From assembly GCA_944392935.1 (NCBI GenBank), contig CALXYI010000011.1, positions 1 through 39,061 on the forward strand: DNA of 39,061 nt, in the 5' to 3' direction. Shown piece by piece: positions 17,172-27,766 of the stretch. A program made the position numbers and the translations under genes. The first letter of the stretch is position 1; every line of letters starts with the position of its first letter. A model generated the notes under the pieces. The model was not told the DNA's origin. It was given only the letters and a program-made list of their open reading frames with translations, and made no database searches. Source of the DNA: an uncultured Spirochaetaceae bacterium. Its GTDB lineage: Bacteria; Spirochaetota; Spirochaetia; Sphaerochaetales; Sphaerochaetaceae.

Positions 17172-18442
17172 TGGCTATGACGATGACCGAGAAGATCCTC
17201 GCGCATGCCGCAGGGCTTGAGGAGGTGCATCCCGGACAGCTGATAATGGCGGATCTCGATATGGTCCTGGGCAATGACATAACCAGCCCGGTGGCCATAA
17301 AGGAGATGCCGAAGTTCGGCAGGGACGGAGTGTTCGACAAGGACAGGATCGCCCTTGTGCCGGATCACTTCACCCCTAACAAGGATATAAAGGCGGCGGC
17401 GCAGTGCGCATGCGTGCGCGAGTTCGCCAGGCGCAATGGGATAACGAACTACTTCGAGGTGGGGCGTGTCGGAATCGAGCACGCGCTGCTTCCGGAGCAG
17501 GGGCTCGTGACAGCCGGCGATGTCGTCATCGGCGCAGACAGCCATACATGCACCTACGGAGCTCTCGGGGCATTCTCGACAGGCGTGGGCTCAACGGATA
17601 TGGCTGCGGGAATGGCAATCGGAAAGGCATGGTTCAAGGTGCCTTCCACCATAAGGTTCAACCTTGCGGGGAAGCTCGGGAAGCATGTGTCCGGCAAGGA
17701 CCTCATACTCACGATCATAGGCATGATCGGGGTAGATGGGGCGCTCTACCGTGCTATGGAGTTCACAGGGGAAGGGGTGCATACCCTCTCGATGGATGAC
17801 AGGTTCACCATCGCCAACATGGCGATAGAGGCCGGCGGCAAGAGCGGGATCTTCCCCGTGGATGACAGGACGCTCGGGTATCTGAAGGAGCATGGGGCAG
17901 CCGAGCCGAAGATCTTCTCATCCGATCCGGATGCCGTATATGAGAAGACGATAGACATCGATCTGGGGAGCATCGTCCCGACGGTTTCCTATCCGCATCT
18001 TCCTGAGAATACGCATCCTGCCAGGGAAGGAAGGGATATCCGCATAGACCAGGCAGTGATCGGCAGCTGCACGAACGGACGCCTTTCCGATCTCGAGCGC
18101 GCTGCTGCAGTGCTCAAGGGCAGGAAGATCGCGCCATGGGTGAGATGCATAGTCATACCCGCTACGCAGAGGATATGGATTGATGCGATGCACGAAGGGC
18201 TCTTCGATATCTTCGTCGATGCCGGGTGCGTGGTATCCACGCCGACATGCGGCCCGTGCCTCGGTGGCTACATGGGGATACTCTCCGAGAGTGAGAGATG
18301 CGTATCGACCACAAACAGGAACTTCGTCGGACGCATGGGGCATGTCAGGAGCGAGGTCTATCTCGCTTCTCCAGAGACTGCGGCGGCAAGCGCCGTCACA
18401 GGATACATCACTGATCCGGAGGAGGTCTCCAATGAAGGCTGA
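17171..18442 (+). CDS. leuC: 3-isopropylmalate dehydratase large subunit
   Basis: The 423-residue aconitase-family subunit isomerises 2- to 3-isopropylmalate together with LeuD. The [4Fe-4S] ligands are seen as Cys near residue 300 (GSCTNGR) and two Cys near 360 and 363 (TCGPCLGG). [13 protein letters not shown] and [10 protein letters not shown] are further conserved parts. It is the shorter, LeuC2-type form common in anaerobes. It overlaps leuA by one base and leuD by 11 bases. Confidence 0.95.
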   Translation: MAMTMTEKILAHAAGLEEVHPGQLIMADLDMVLGNDITSPVAIKEMPKFGRDGVFDKDRIALVPDHFTPNKDIKAAAQCACVREFARRNGITNYFEVGRVGIEHALLPEQGLVTAGDVVIGADSHTCTYGALGAFSTGVGSTDMAAGMAIGKAWFKVPSTIRFNLAGKLGKHVSGKDLILTIIGMIGVDGALYRAMEFTGEGVHTLSMDDRFTIANMAIEAGGKSGIFPVDDRTLGYLKEHGAAEPKIFSSDPDAVYEKTIDIDLGSIVPTVSYPHLPENTHPAREGRDIRIDQAVIGSCTNGRLSDLERAAAVLKGRKIAPWVRCIVIPATQRIWIDAMHEGLFDIFVDAGCVVSTPTCGPCLGGYMGILSESERCVSTTNRNFVGRMGHVRSEVYLASPETAAASAVTGYITDPEEVSNEG

Positions 18443-18920
18443 GGGAAAGGTTTTCCGCTACGGGGATAACGTAGATACCGATGTCATCATCCCCGCACGC
18501 TATCTCAACACATCGGACGGCAAGGAGCTTGCCTCCCACTGCATGGAGGACATAGATCCGTCATTCGTGAGGAATGTCGGCAATGGCGATATCATCGTCG
18601 CTGGCAGGAACTTCGGCTGCGGCTCATCACGCGAGCACGCTCCGATAGCGATAAAGGAAGCGGGAGTGAGCTGCGTCATCGCATCGACTTTCGCTCGCAT
18701 ATTCTTCCGCAATTCGATAAACATCGGCCTGCCTATCCTTGAATGCCCTGAGGCTTCTGAGGAGATAAAGGCCGGTGACAGGGTTTCCGTGGATTTCTCG
18801 ACCGGAGTCATACTGGATGAGACAACGGGGAAGGAATACAGGGCAGAACCCTTCCCGCCGTTCATGCAGAGCCTGATCGAAGCCGGCGGCCTTGCGCCGT
18901 ATATCAAGGAGAATTACTGA
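18432..18920 (+). CDS. leuD: 3-isopropylmalate dehydratase small subunit
   Basis: The 162-residue swivel-domain partner of LeuC is read from the ATG at 18432 ([19 protein letters not shown]), set by GGAGG at 18421-18425 inside the end of leuC; longer upstream readings are shadows. [14 protein letters not shown] is the substrate-binding loop that gives specificity. Length matches LeuD2-type proteins. The stop overlaps the leuB start by one base. Confidence 0.95.
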   Translation: MKAEGKVFRYGDNVDTDVIIPARYLNTSDGKELASHCMEDIDPSFVRNVGNGDIIVAGRNFGCGSSREHAPIAIKEAGVSCVIASTFARIFFRNSINIGLPILECPEASEEIKAGDRVSVDFSTGVILDETTGKEYRAEPFPPFMQSLIEAGGLAPYIKENY

Positions 18921-19987
18921 TGGACATGAGGATAGCGCTGGTCCCGGGAGACGGGATCGGACCGGATATAGTAAGGGAAGCTGTACGCGTGCTGGACAGG
19001 ATCGGGGAGATATACGGGCATGGCATCTCGTATACGGAGATAGATGCCGGCGGTATCTCCATCGACAGGAACAAGGTGCCTCTCACCCCGCAGGCACTGG
19101 AGAAGGCCGCCGCATCCGATGCGGTCCTCCTCGGTGCGGTCGGAGGCCCGAAATGGGATGCGATGCCAGGGGAGCTCCGTCCTGAGAAGGCCCTTCTGGG
19201 GCTGAGGAGCGGGCTTGGGCTCTTCTGCAATTTCCGTCCGGCCGTGCTCTATCCGGAGCTTGCAGGTGCCTCCCCGCTGAAGGAGAGCACCATCGCAGGC
19301 GGCGTGGATCTCCTCGTCGTCCGTGAGCTCACAGGAGGGATCTACTTCGGAGAGAAGGGGAGGAGCGAGGATGGCCAGAGCGCATATGATGTGATGCGCT
19401 ACACAGCCGGCGAGATAGAGAGGATCGCCAGGAAGGCGTTCGATGCTGCCCGCATAAGGCGCCGCCGCGTGACGCTTGTAGACAAGGCGAATGTCCTTGA
19501 GACGTCGAGGCTCTGGAGGGAGACGGTGTCGCGCGTAGCCTCTTCCTATCCTGATGTGGAGCTGGACTTCATGTATGTCGACAATGCCTCGATGCAGCTC
19601 GTGCGCGATCCTTCGCACTTCGATGTGCTCCTTACGGAGAACATGTTCGGGGACATCCTCTCCGACGAGGCTTCGATGATCACGGGATCGATCGGGATGC
19701 TGGCCTCTGCATCGCTCAGGGAAGACAGCTTCGGCATGTATGAGCCGATACATGGCTCTGCACCGGACATCGCAGGCAAGGATATCGCCAACCCGATAGC
19801 CACCATACTCTCCACGGCGATGATGCTCCGCTATTCATTCTCCCTTGAGAAGGAGGCCAGGAGCATCGAGGAGGCTGTGGAAAGGGCCCTTGCTGATGGC
19901 GTACGCACTGCAGACATAGCGAAGGACGGCGAGGAGAGGATCGGCACTGCGGAATGCGGCGATGAGATACTGAGGAGGCTCGTATGA
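18920..19987 (+). CDS. leuB: 3-isopropylmalate dehydrogenase
   Basis: The 355-residue enzyme oxidises and decarboxylates 3-isopropylmalate to 2-oxoisocaproate using NAD+. GDGIGPDIV at the N-terminus, [39 protein letters not shown], the metal site [23 protein letters not shown] and the NAD-binding [18 protein letters not shown] are all present. The ATG overlaps the leuD stop (TGATG), and its own stop overlaps ilvD by 4 bases. Confidence 0.96.
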   Translation: MDMRIALVPGDGIGPDIVREAVRVLDRIGEIYGHGISYTEIDAGGISIDRNKVPLTPQALEKAAASDAVLLGAVGGPKWDAMPGELRPEKALLGLRSGLGLFCNFRPAVLYPELAGASPLKESTIAGGVDLLVVRELTGGIYFGEKGRSEDGQSAYDVMRYTAGEIERIARKAFDAARIRRRRVTLVDKANVLETSRLWRETVSRVASSYPDVELDFMYVDNASMQLVRDPSHFDVLLTENMFGDILSDEASMITGSIGMLASASLREDSFGMYEPIHGSAPDIAGKDIANPIATILSTAMMLRYSFSLEKEARSIEEAVERALADGVRTADIAKDGEERIGTAECGDEILRRLV

Positions 19988-21657
19988 GATCGGATCAGAT
20001 GAAGAAGGGGCCGGACAAGGCTCCGCACAGATCGCTTATGAAGGCCCTTGGATGGACCGACAGGGAGATAGCGATGCCCACGATAGGCATCGTGAGCGCC
20101 TTCAATGAGATAATCCCGGGGCATATGGAGCTGAACCGCATCGCGGAGGCTGTGAAGGCCGGGGTGAGGGAGAACGGAGGCAATCCTGTCGTCTTCCCCG
20201 TCATAGGGGTCTGCGACGGCATAGCCATGGGGCATACGGGTATGAAGTACTCGCTTGCATCCCGTGAGCTCATTGCCGATTCGATAGAGGTGATGGCAAC
20301 AGCGCATCCATTCGATGCCCTTGTCTTCATCCCCAACTGCGACAAGATAGTCCCCGGCATGCTGATGGCTGCCGCACGCCTCGATCTGCCCTCGATATTC
20401 GTCTCCGGCGGCCCGATGCTCGCAGGTCACATCAAGGGCGGGGATAAGCGCGGCATGTCGCTCTCATCGATGTTCGAGGCTGTCGGGAAGCATGCGGCCG
20501 GCAGGATGGATGATGCAGGGCTCCTTGAATGGGAGAACAGCGCTTGCCCGTCATGCGGCTCATGCTCGGGAATGTATACTGCGAACTCGATGAACTGCCT
20601 GACTGAGGCAATAGGAATGGCGCTGCCGGGGAACGGGACGATCCCTGCGGTCTACTCAGAGCGCCTCAGGCTTGCCAAGGAGACAGGCTTCCAGATCATG
20701 GAGCTTCTGAGGAAGGGGCTGACAGCAAGGCAGATCATGACAGAGAAGGCATTCTTCAATGCGCTCACCGTCGATATGGCCCTCGGCTGCTCCACGAACA
20801 CGATGCTGCACCTTCCTGCCATCGCCCATGAAGCAGGAATCGGCATCGACATATTCCGCGCCAACGATATAAGCGCGAAGGTGCCGAATATCTGCCATCT
20901 CGCTCCCGCAGGTCCCCATCATATGGAGGATCTCTACCAGGCGGGAGGCATCATGGCCGTGATGAAGGAGATATCGAAGAAGGATCTCCTGGATCTCTCG
21001 CTGATGACAGTCACCGGCTCTCCGATAGGCGATTACGTCGGAAAGGCAAGGAACACCGACCCTGAGGTGATCCGGCCGATAGACAACCCGTATTCGCCGA
21101 CAGGCGGCATTGCCGTGCTCTCGGGGACGCTTGCGCCCGAAGGCGCTGTAGTCAAGCGCAGCGCCGTGGCTCCGGAGATGTTCGTGCATAAGGGACCTGC
21201 AAGGGTATTCGACAGCGAGGAGGAGGCAATCGCAGCGATCTTCGGGAAGAGGATAGCTCCCGGCGATGTCATCATCATCCGCTATGAAGGCCCGAAGGGA
21301 GGTCCGGGGATGCGCGAGATGCTCAGCCCGACGTCCGCGATAGCGGGAATGGGGCTGGACAAGGAAGTGGCCCTCATCACCGATGGCCGCTTCTCCGGTG
21401 CGACTAGGGGTGCCTCGATCGGGCACGTCTCCCCAGAGGCTGCTGCCGGAGGTCCGATAGCGCTTGTCGAGGAAGGGGATACGGTATCGATAGATATCCC
21501 GGCAGGACGCCTGGATCTCCTTGTCAGCGACGAGGTGCTTTCCGAGAGGAAGAAGAACCTGAAAGCGCATGAGTGCCCGATAAGGACGGGCTATCTCCAC
21601 AGGTATTCGAAGCATGTGACATCCGCGCGTCAGGGTGCGGTGGTTCTGGAGGACTGA
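19984..21657 (+). CDS. ilvD: Dihydroxy-acid dehydratase
   Basis: The 557-residue enzyme dehydrates 2,3-dihydroxy acids to 2-oxo acids in valine and isoleucine synthesis. The cluster and metal-site motifs are [12 protein letters not shown] and [19 protein letters not shown], with [21 protein letters not shown] at the C-terminal active site. It has the normal length and contains an oxygen-sensitive Fe-S cluster, fitting an anaerobe. The stop overlaps the ilvB start by one base (TGATG). Confidence 0.96.
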   Translation: MRSDQMKKGPDKAPHRSLMKALGWTDREIAMPTIGIVSAFNEIIPGHMELNRIAEAVKAGVRENGGNPVVFPVIGVCDGIAMGHTGMKYSLASRELIADSIEVMATAHPFDALVFIPNCDKIVPGMLMAAARLDLPSIFVSGGPMLAGHIKGGDKRGMSLSSMFEAVGKHAAGRMDDAGLLEWENSACPSCGSCSGMYTANSMNCLTEAIGMALPGNGTIPAVYSERLRLAKETGFQIMELLRKGLTARQIMTEKAFFNALTVDMALGCSTNTMLHLPAIAHEAGIGIDIFRANDISAKVPNICHLAPAGPHHMEDLYQAGGIMAVMKEISKKDLLDLSLMTVTGSPIGDYVGKARNTDPEVIRPIDNPYSPTGGIAVLSGTLAPEGAVVKRSAVAPEMFVHKGPARVFDSEEEAIAAIFGKRIAPGDVIIIRYEGPKGGPGMREMLSPTSAIAGMGLDKEVALITDGRFSGATRGASIGHVSPEAAAGGPIALVEEGDTVSIDIPAGRLDLLVSDEVLSERKKNLKAHECPIRTGYLHRYSKHVTSARQGAVVLED

Positions 21658-23339
21658 TGAGGATAACAGGAGCAGATATAATCGTCGAGAGCCTCATTGA
21701 GGAGGGAGTGGATACGGTCTTCGGCTATCCTGGCGGACAGGTGATACCGCTCTATGATGCGCTCTACCGCAACCGTGGCCGCATCAGGCACATACTCACT
21801 GCCCATGAGCAGGGAGCAAGCCATGCTGCGGATGGATACTCGCGGTCGACAGGAAGGGTAGGCGTGTGCATAGCCACGTCGGGGCCCGGGGCCACGAATC
21901 TCGTCACGGGGCTTGCCACGGCATATATGGACTCGGTCCCGATGGTTGCGATAACAGGCAACGTACCGCTTTCGCTCCTCGGGCGCGACAGCTTCCAGGA
22001 AGTCGATATCCGGGGCATCACGCTGACGATCACGAAGCATAACTACATCGTCAAGGATATCGCGGAGCTGCATGATACCATCCGCGAGGCTTTCTACATC
22101 GCGAAGGAAGGGCGTCCGGGCCCTGTCCTGATCGATATCCCCAAGGATATCCAGGTGACGGAATGCGACTTCGAGCCGAAGCCGCCTATTGCGGTTGCTC
22201 CGGTCACCTCCAGGCTGCATGATAAGGATCTCGAGAAGGCTGCCGCGATGATAAGGCGCTCCGAGCGCCCTATGTGCTATATCGGAGGAGGCGTCATCCG
22301 CTCCGATGCGGCCGCTGAGGTGAATGAGTTCATCTCCCTCATCGATGCCCCTGTCGGCTCATCGCTGATGGGGCTCGGGGCAGTGGATTCATCATCGGAG
22401 CGCTTCACCGGCATGATAGGCATGCATGGCACGAGGCTTTCCAACCTATCGATAAACAAGTGCGATCTCCTGATAGTCATCGGTGCGCGCTTCTCCGACC
22501 GCGTCATCTCCAAGAGCTCGACATTCGCGAAGCAGGCGAGGATCGTGCAGATCGATGTCGATCCTGCGGAGTTCAACAAGAACATCGTCTCTGAGGTCCA
22601 TGTCGTTGCGGATATCAAGGTGGCGCTCAGGCGCATCATGGAGAAGATCGGCGAGCCGCTTTCGCACAAGCCGTGGATGGAGAGGGTCGCAGAGGGAAGG
22701 AAGAGATTCCCCGTCAAGGTCTCGACAGAGGCGGAAAGGCCCAAGCGGATACTCGAGGCGCTTGACCGTGTCTTCCCCTCCGATGGCTATGTGACGACTG
22801 AGGTCGGGCAGCATCAGATGTGGGCTGCGCAGTTCCTCCATTCCCGTGCTCCGCATCATTTCCTGACATCCGGAGGGCTGGGGACGATGGGATACGGCAC
22901 CGGTGCCGCGATAGGCGCCCAGATATCCCATCCTGACAAGAGGGTTGTGAACATCGCTGGCGACGGCTCCTTCAGGATGAATGCCAATGAGCTTGCCACG
23001 ATAGCGCGCTACCGCCTGCCTGTGATCATCCTCATAATGAACAACCATGTGATGGGGATGGTGCGGCAGTGGCAGAAGCTCTTCTATGACGGGCATTACT
23101 CCGAGACGACCCTGGACACTCCTCTTGACTGGGTGCGCCTTGCGGAGGCATATGGCATCAGGGGCATGAGGCTGCTGCCGGAAGACGATCCGGAGGCTGT
23201 GCTCAAGGAGGCTATCGGATGCGGCGAGGCCGTCGTGATAGATGCCACGATACCGTCGGATGACAAGGTTTTCCCGATGGTTGCCCCCGGTGCATCCATT
23301 TCGGATATGATCGGATATGTGGAGGAAGGCATTGACTGA
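21657..23339 (+). CDS. ilvB: Acetolactate synthase large (catalytic) subunit
   Basis: The 560-residue thiamine-diphosphate enzyme starts at the ATG at 21657 ([13 protein letters not shown]); the frame is open upstream but the ATG fused to the ilvD stop is the natural start. The catalytic Glu is in LTAHEQGASHAADGY. The ThDP/Mg motif is GDGSFRMNANELATIARY...NN and the FAD domain lies in the middle (GRDSFQEVDI, GMHGTRLSN). It makes acetolactate from pyruvate, the first step of the pathway, under IlvN control. It is the last gene of the operon; a stable hairpin spans its stop. Confidence 0.95.
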   Translation: MRITGADIIVESLIEEGVDTVFGYPGGQVIPLYDALYRNRGRIRHILTAHEQGASHAADGYSRSTGRVGVCIATSGPGATNLVTGLATAYMDSVPMVAITGNVPLSLLGRDSFQEVDIRGITLTITKHNYIVKDIAELHDTIREAFYIAKEGRPGPVLIDIPKDIQVTECDFEPKPPIAVAPVTSRLHDKDLEKAAAMIRRSERPMCYIGGGVIRSDAAAEVNEFISLIDAPVGSSLMGLGAVDSSSERFTGMIGMHGTRLSNLSINKCDLLIVIGARFSDRVISKSSTFAKQARIVQIDVDPAEFNKNIVSEVHVVADIKVALRRIMEKIGEPLSHKPWMERVAEGRKRFPVKVSTEAERPKRILEALDRVFPSDGYVTTEVGQHQMWAAQFLHSRAPHHFLTSGGLGTMGYGTGAAIGAQISHPDKRVVNIAGDGSFRMNANELATIARYRLPVIILIMNNHVMGMVRQWQKLFYDGHYSETTLDTPLDWVRLAEAYGIRGMRLLPEDDPEAVLKEAIGCGEAVVIDATIPSDDKVFPMVAPGASISDMIGYVEEGID

Positions 23340-23349
23340 TGCCTTCCTC
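23322..23349 (+). terminator. Hairpin at the end of the ilv-leu operon
   Basis: GAGGAAGGCAT and ATGCCTTCCTC form a perfect 11-bp stem around TGACTG, overlapping the ilvB stop codon. The tail is TCTGGG rather than a T-run, so read-through into the next gene is possible. Confidence 0.5.
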
Positions 23350-23366
23350 TCTGGGATGCTGACAGC

Positions 23367-24029
23367 ATGAGGAAGATATGGTCCATCCTGATGATCCTTA
23401 TGCTGCTGCCGGCAATCGCAGCCGCTCCCTTCCACGCAGAGGGTGGCGCCGGCGTCCGCTATGATATGGTATCGTGCTCGCCGTTCGTCTATACGCTCGG
23501 CATCGGATACTGCGGCTTCACGCTGGGCTACCAGCATCAGTGGGATAGCTCATTCGATCTCTCCCTCGGCTATGACCTGCGGGCAGGGAAGACGATGCAC
23601 AATCTCTTCATGATCCATACGGACTACGTCCCGCGCGAAGGTGGCTGGACCGATTTCTCCTATGTCTTCTCCCAGCGGTTCCTCTGGGATTTCTTCTCCC
23701 TCGGCTACGGGGTGGGGCTGCAGGGAGCCGTCGGCTACTCTGAGTATGGCACGAAGCCTTTCTGGTCAGCCTACTTCCTGCTGTCGGTGGATCTGTCGTT
23801 GGTCTTCGAGCATTATGTGCTCACAGGCTATCTGTCGATGTACCATCCCAACGAGAGGGAGTGGAAGCCTGTGCCTGTCGCAGGTATTAGGATGGAGGGC
23901 AGGATGACGGAGAACCATTCCATATTCATCGATGCCTATGCACGCGTCACGGAGATCCTGATAGACCCTGTCATCACAGTCGATGCCCTGAGCATCAGGG
24001 CAGGCTATATCTACAGAGGTGGCATATGA
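23367..24029 (+). CDS. Probable outer-membrane beta-barrel protein
   Basis: The 220-residue protein has a signal peptide (MRKIWSILMILMLLPAIAAA, cleavage near residue 20). The mature part is of alternating aromatic and polar strands, such as GIGYCGFTLGYQHQW, FDLSLGYDLRAG, FFSLGYGVGLQGAVGY and SIFIDAYARVTEI, as in small outer-membrane barrels. No specific family is recognised. The binding site is weak (GGGA 11 bases before the ATG), suggesting modest translation. It overlaps the next gene, a metallophosphoesterase lipoprotein, by 4 bases, so the two form a unit and may be co-exported to the cell envelope. Confidence 0.65.
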   Translation: MRKIWSILMILMLLPAIAAAPFHAEGGAGVRYDMVSCSPFVYTLGIGYCGFTLGYQHQWDSSFDLSLGYDLRAGKTMHNLFMIHTDYVPREGGWTDFSYVFSQRFLWDFFSLGYGVGLQGAVGYSEYGTKPFWSAYFLLSVDLSLVFEHYVLTGYLSMYHPNEREWKPVPVAGIRMEGRMTENHSIFIDAYARVTEILIDPVITVDALSIRAGYIYRGGI

Positions 24030-25015
24030 GGAAAGCAGCATTCATCCTTGCAGTGCTTCTCCTTGCGTCTGCCTGCTCCCTCGAGTTCGGCATAGGGCAG
24101 CTGGGGAAGAATCCCTTCGAGGATCCTGTCGATCTCTCCGAGAAGTGGGAGATCGGCTATCCCGCTGATGGCGTCCTGCAGATGGAAAGGGCCGGAAATG
24201 CTTCCCCTTCCGGAGATGCCATCACATTCCCGTTCGTGACCGATGTTCATCTCAGACGCGAGAATGAGCACGGGAACATAACCCATTACCATGAGGAGTT
24301 CAAGGCATTCCTCCGCAATGGCGGCTTTCCATTCGTCGTCTGCCTGGGCGATCTCATGGATAACGGCTCCTTCTTCCAGGACACGCAGGCTACTGACTAT
24401 ATCCGCGAGGTGGGGAACCTGGCCAATGGCAACTTCATATATACCGTAGGCAACCATGATCTCCACTCAGAGAGCAGGAAGTCCTTCAGCCGCCTCTGGT
24501 CGGATCGCTATGGAGAGGGCGAGAGCACTACAATGAAGCATTTCGTCTATGGCGATCTCTCGATCTACATGCTCGATAATGCCTCCCGCACTTTCGGAGC
24601 AGATCAGCTCGGGTATCTCGAGAGCGCGCTCAAGGCCGACACAAGGCCGTACAGGATACTGATCGCGCATGAGAATGTCTTCACTGGCGGGGTATTCGAC
24701 CAGACACTGGCCATATTCGGCGCGCATATGAGGGAAGCGAACAGGCTTGCCAGGATCGCTGCCGAGAACGGTGTTTCCCTCATCCTCACAGGCCACCATC
24801 ATAAAGGGGATATAACATACCAGATGAAGGGCTTCGCCGAGTACAATGCCGCAGCCGCGCATCGCCATGATACGTTCATGGATCTTGAGAGCAGGGGCTA
24901 CTGGTATACGGTGGAAATCGATCCCGATGCGGGGGAGATCCGCCTTGTGATGTATCTGGCAGAGACAGGGGAGCGCGTCGGGACACGTTCATTCACGCTT
25001 AACAAAGCGCGCTGA
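24026..25015 (+). CDS. Metallophosphoesterase lipoprotein
   Basis: The 329-residue protein has a lipoprotein signal with lipobox ASAC (Cys17) and then a calcineurin-type phosphoesterase domain: TDVHL, LGDLMDNG, GNHDLH, IAHENV and GHHHKGD supply the two-metal ligands. It would be anchored in the periplasm or on the surface and cleave a phosphoester; the substrate is unknown. The start overlaps the stop of the barrel protein gene. It precedes a secreted alkaline phosphatase by 102 bp, so this area is rich in extracytoplasmic phosphatases and may serve phosphate scavenging. Confidence 0.85.
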   Translation: MRKAAFILAVLLLASACSLEFGIGQLGKNPFEDPVDLSEKWEIGYPADGVLQMERAGNASPSGDAITFPFVTDVHLRRENEHGNITHYHEEFKAFLRNGGFPFVVCLGDLMDNGSFFQDTQATDYIREVGNLANGNFIYTVGNHDLHSESRKSFSRLWSDRYGEGESTTMKHFVYGDLSIYMLDNASRTFGADQLGYLESALKADTRPYRILIAHENVFTGGVFDQTLAIFGAHMREANRLARIAAENGVSLILTGHHHKGDITYQMKGFAEYNAAAAHRHDTFMDLESRGYWYTVEIDPDAGEIRLVMYLAETGERVGTRSFTLNKAR

Positions 25016-25117
25016 TGTTCTCTTCCTTTTAACGGATATCTAACCTCCGGAAGAGGGATGAATGCATGAGCTTCTGATAACTTCATGGCTGTGATCATTC
25101 TTTTTGGAGGAATTGAT

Positions 25118-26581
25118 ATGAAGAGATTCACGGCATTGGCTATGTCCCTCCTTCTCATCGCCTCTGCGGCTTTCGCGAATGGCGGCGTCGAGACGGAGAA
25201 GGCTATAAGGGAATACACCCTTGATGCATCCCCTAAGTATGTGTTCATGTTCATCGGAGACGGAATGAGCTCGCCTCAGACGAATTCCGCTCAGGTATAC
25301 AATGGCAGGAACGAGTCCGGCCTTGTCGAGCTCGACAAGCTCACATTCACGCAGTTCCCGGTGGTAGGGCTCCAGTATACGCAGGATTCCACATCATTCT
25401 GCCCCGATTCAGCCTCCACGGCCACATCCCTTTCCTCAGGCTACAAGACGCACAGCGGCGTCATCGGCATGGGCGTGGACAAGGTGACTCCGGGCGTGAC
25501 AATCGCGGAGATGCTCCATGACAAGGGCTGGAAGATCGGTATCGTATCGACAGTCACGATCAACCATGCGACTCCTGCTGCTTACTATGCCCACATCGCT
25601 AACAGGAACGACTACTATGACATCGGGCTCCAGATGGCTGAGACCGGCTTCGAGTACTTCGCCGGCGGCAGCGTGAACAAGGCAGAAGACGGCGGCAAGT
25701 CCATCTATGAGGTCCTCGAGGACAAGGGATACCTCGTGACGAACGACAAGGACACCATCCTCAGCCTTAACGGCGGGAGCGGCAAGGTATATGCATACAG
25801 CCCTGTCCTGCAGGATGATGGCGCCATGCCGTATGACATCGACGCACCGGCTGACTCGCTCCGCCTCAAGGACTTCGTCAGGAAGGGCATCGACGTGCTC
25901 TACAATGAGACAGGCTTCTTCATGATGGTCGAGGGCGGCAAGATCGACTGGGCAGGACACGCCAACGATGCTGTTGCCAACATGAGCGATACACTTGCTC
26001 TTGACGAGGCTGTCGAGGTTGCTGTCGAGTTCGCGAAGCAGCATCCGGAAGAGACACTCATCCTCGTGACAGGTGACCACGAGACAGGTGGTATGACAAT
26101 CGGATATGCAGCTACAGGCTACAACACCGCATTCGATATCCTCCGCGTCCAGAAGTGCTCCTACATCCAGTTCGATGAGTATGTTGCAGAGGCCAAGGCT
26201 GATGGTTCCTTCACAGAGGATGACATGATGGATATGGTCGAGGAGTACTTCGGTCTTGTCGCTCCCGGAGAGACTGCTGCCTGCGACGCGCTCGTGATGA
26301 ACGAGTACGAGTATGCGAAGCTCCAGAAGGCATATGCCGATGACCAGAGCGGAAACGTCGATGGCTATGAGGAGTCGCTGCTCTATGGCGGATACAGCCC
26401 GATCAGCGTGACGCTTACGCACATCCTCAACAACAAGGCCGGTATCGGCTGGACAAGCTATGCACACACTGGCCTTCCGGTGCCCGTGTACGCTTACGGT
26501 GAGGGAGCAGAGGCTTTCGTAGGTGCTTATGACAACACCCAGGTAGCTCTCCGCCTCATGGATCTTACCGACGCAAGGTAA
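25118..26581 (+). CDS. Secreted alkaline phosphatase
   Basis: The 487-residue enzyme is read from the ATG at 25118, placed by GGAGG at 25106-25110; the in-frame ATG at 25085 is too early. A signal peptide ends near AFA-N at residue 20. Metal and nucleophile motifs of the PhoA family are present: FIGDGMSS (Asp48), CPDSASTATSLSSG with nucleophile Ser98, VEGGKIDWAGHAND and VTGDHETGG. It hydrolyses phosphomonoesters in the periplasm. There is no clear Pho-box upstream. The codon use is more biased than its neighbours towards GAC/AAC/AAG, suggesting good expression. A perfect palindromic terminator follows. Confidence 0.92.
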   Translation: MKRFTALAMSLLLIASAAFANGGVETEKAIREYTLDASPKYVFMFIGDGMSSPQTNSAQVYNGRNESGLVELDKLTFTQFPVVGLQYTQDSTSFCPDSASTATSLSSGYKTHSGVIGMGVDKVTPGVTIAEMLHDKGWKIGIVSTVTINHATPAAYYAHIANRNDYYDIGLQMAETGFEYFAGGSVNKAEDGGKSIYEVLEDKGYLVTNDKDTILSLNGGSGKVYAYSPVLQDDGAMPYDIDAPADSLRLKDFVRKGIDVLYNETGFFMMVEGGKIDWAGHANDAVANMSDTLALDEAVEVAVEFAKQHPEETLILVTGDHETGGMTIGYAATGYNTAFDILRVQKCSYIQFDEYVAEAKADGSFTEDDMMDMVEEYFGLVAPGETAACDALVMNEYEYAKLQKAYADDQSGNVDGYEESLLYGGYSPISVTLTHILNNKAGIGWTSYAHTGLPVPVYAYGEGAEAFVGAYDNTQVALRLMDLTDAR

Positions 26582-26600
26582 GTCGGATATATATACAACA

Positions 26601-26631
26601 GGGGAGGCCGCGGCCTCCCCGCTTTCCTTTT
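26601..26631 (+). terminator. Intrinsic terminator after alkaline phosphatase
   Basis: The perfect 20-bp palindrome GGGGAGGCCG/CGGCCTCCCC (26601-26620) is followed by GCTTTCCTTTT. Confidence 0.8.
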
Positions 26632-26635
26632 CCAT

Positions 26636-27766
26636 ATGAATATATCAGCAAAACGCAGGGATGCGGCATTCATACTGGCATTCGCCATCACGGCCGTGAT
26701 CCTTCTCATTATCCCCACAGGCTTCGAGAGGAGCATATACATAAACGCCACAGGTGCCCGCGCGGAGGTCATCGCAACGGATGACAGCACGATTATCCAG
26801 ACAGGGCTCTTCCGCTCGGGCGACCAGAGATGCCGCGTGCGCGTTCTCTCTGGTGAGCATAAGGGTCTGGAGATGGATGGCGTGAACATGCTCTCCGGAA
26901 GCCTCAGGGATGACAAGGTATTCGTTCCCGGGGATACAGCCTGGGTGCTCATAGAGCGTGATGAGGCAGGCACTCCTGTATTCATAAACATGATCGACTA
27001 CTTCAGGATGGACAAGGAGCTCATCCTCGCAGCCCTCTTCGTGATTGCCCTGATTGCATTCAGCGGACTCCGGGGCATAAGGATGATGCTATCGTTCGCA
27101 TTCGCATTCCTGTCGATCTGGAAGGTACTGATACCCTCCATCCTCCATGGCGGGAATCCGATGCTGATGTGCCTGCTGACGCTGCTTCTGCTGACGCTCG
27201 TGACGCTCCCGATGGTCTCCGGCATCAACCGCCGCAGCCTTGCCGCGATACTCGGGTCGGTGAGCGCGATGCTCATAACCTTCCTTATCTCCATCTTCAT
27301 GACGCATTTCCTGAGGATACATGGCTCGGTGCTTGAGATGAGCGAATCGCTTCTCTACTGCGGCTTCATGGATCTCGATCTGACATCGCTCTTCTCCGGT
27401 GTCGTCTGCCTCTCCGCAGGCGGTGCGATAATGGATCTCTCGATAGATGTCTCCGCTGCGATGTGGGAGATCAGGGAGCATGCCCCGTCAGCTTCCGGCA
27501 AGGAGCTCTTCAGATCCGGGATGGAAGTGGGCAGGGCCGGCGTCGGAACGCAGATCACCACGCTTCTGCTTGCCTATATGGGAAGCTACCTCACCCTGAT
27601 GATGGTATACATGGCACAGGCAACACCTGTAGGGAACATCCTCACATCCAAGTCGATAGCCGCCGAGATCCTGCAGACTCTGGCCGGTTCGTTCGGAATC
27701 GTTCTCGTGACTCCGCTCACGGCTCTGATAGGGATACTCCTCTTCCGGGGAAGGACTGCTAGATGA
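26636..27766 (+). CDS. YibE/F-family membrane protein
   Basis: The 376-residue protein has an N-terminal anchor, an extracytoplasmic domain with VRVLSGEHKGLEMDG, then about seven membrane helices. The signature SLLYCGFMDLDLTSLF and FSGVVCLSAGGAIMDLSIDVSAAMWEI is that of the YibE/F-like family, whose role is unknown (transport has been suggested). The ATG lies only 15 bp after the phosphatase terminator stem and has no binding site, so initiation is unclear. TATATATAC at 26588-26596 could be a -10 upstream of the palindrome. The 3' end overlaps the convergent transporter gene by 8 bp. Confidence 0.85.
   Translation: MNISAKRRDAAFILAFAITAVILLIIPTGFERSIYINATGARAEVIATDDSTIIQTGLFRSGDQRCRVRVLSGEHKGLEMDGVNMLSGSLRDDKVFVPGDTAWVLIERDEAGTPVFINMIDYFRMDKELILAALFVIALIAFSGLRGIRMMLSFAFAFLSIWKVLIPSILHGGNPMLMCLLTLLLLTLVTLPMVSGINRRSLAAILGSVSAMLITFLISIFMTHFLRIHGSVLEMSESLLYCGFMDLDLTSLFSGVVCLSAGGAIMDLSIDVSAAMWEIREHAPSASGKELFRSGMEVGRAGVGTQITTLLLAYMGSYLTLMMVYMAQATPVGNILTSKSIAAEILQTLAGSFGIVLVTPLTALIGILLFRGRTAR

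Noticed and set aside
22446-23537. 363-codon open frame on the minus strand
   Set aside because: Antisense shadow of ilvB crossing into the next gene, with no start signal.
25436-26635. 399-codon open frame on the minus strand
   Set aside because: Antisense shadow of the alkaline phosphatase gene; composition is not protein-like and the phosphatase motifs on the other strand are clear.
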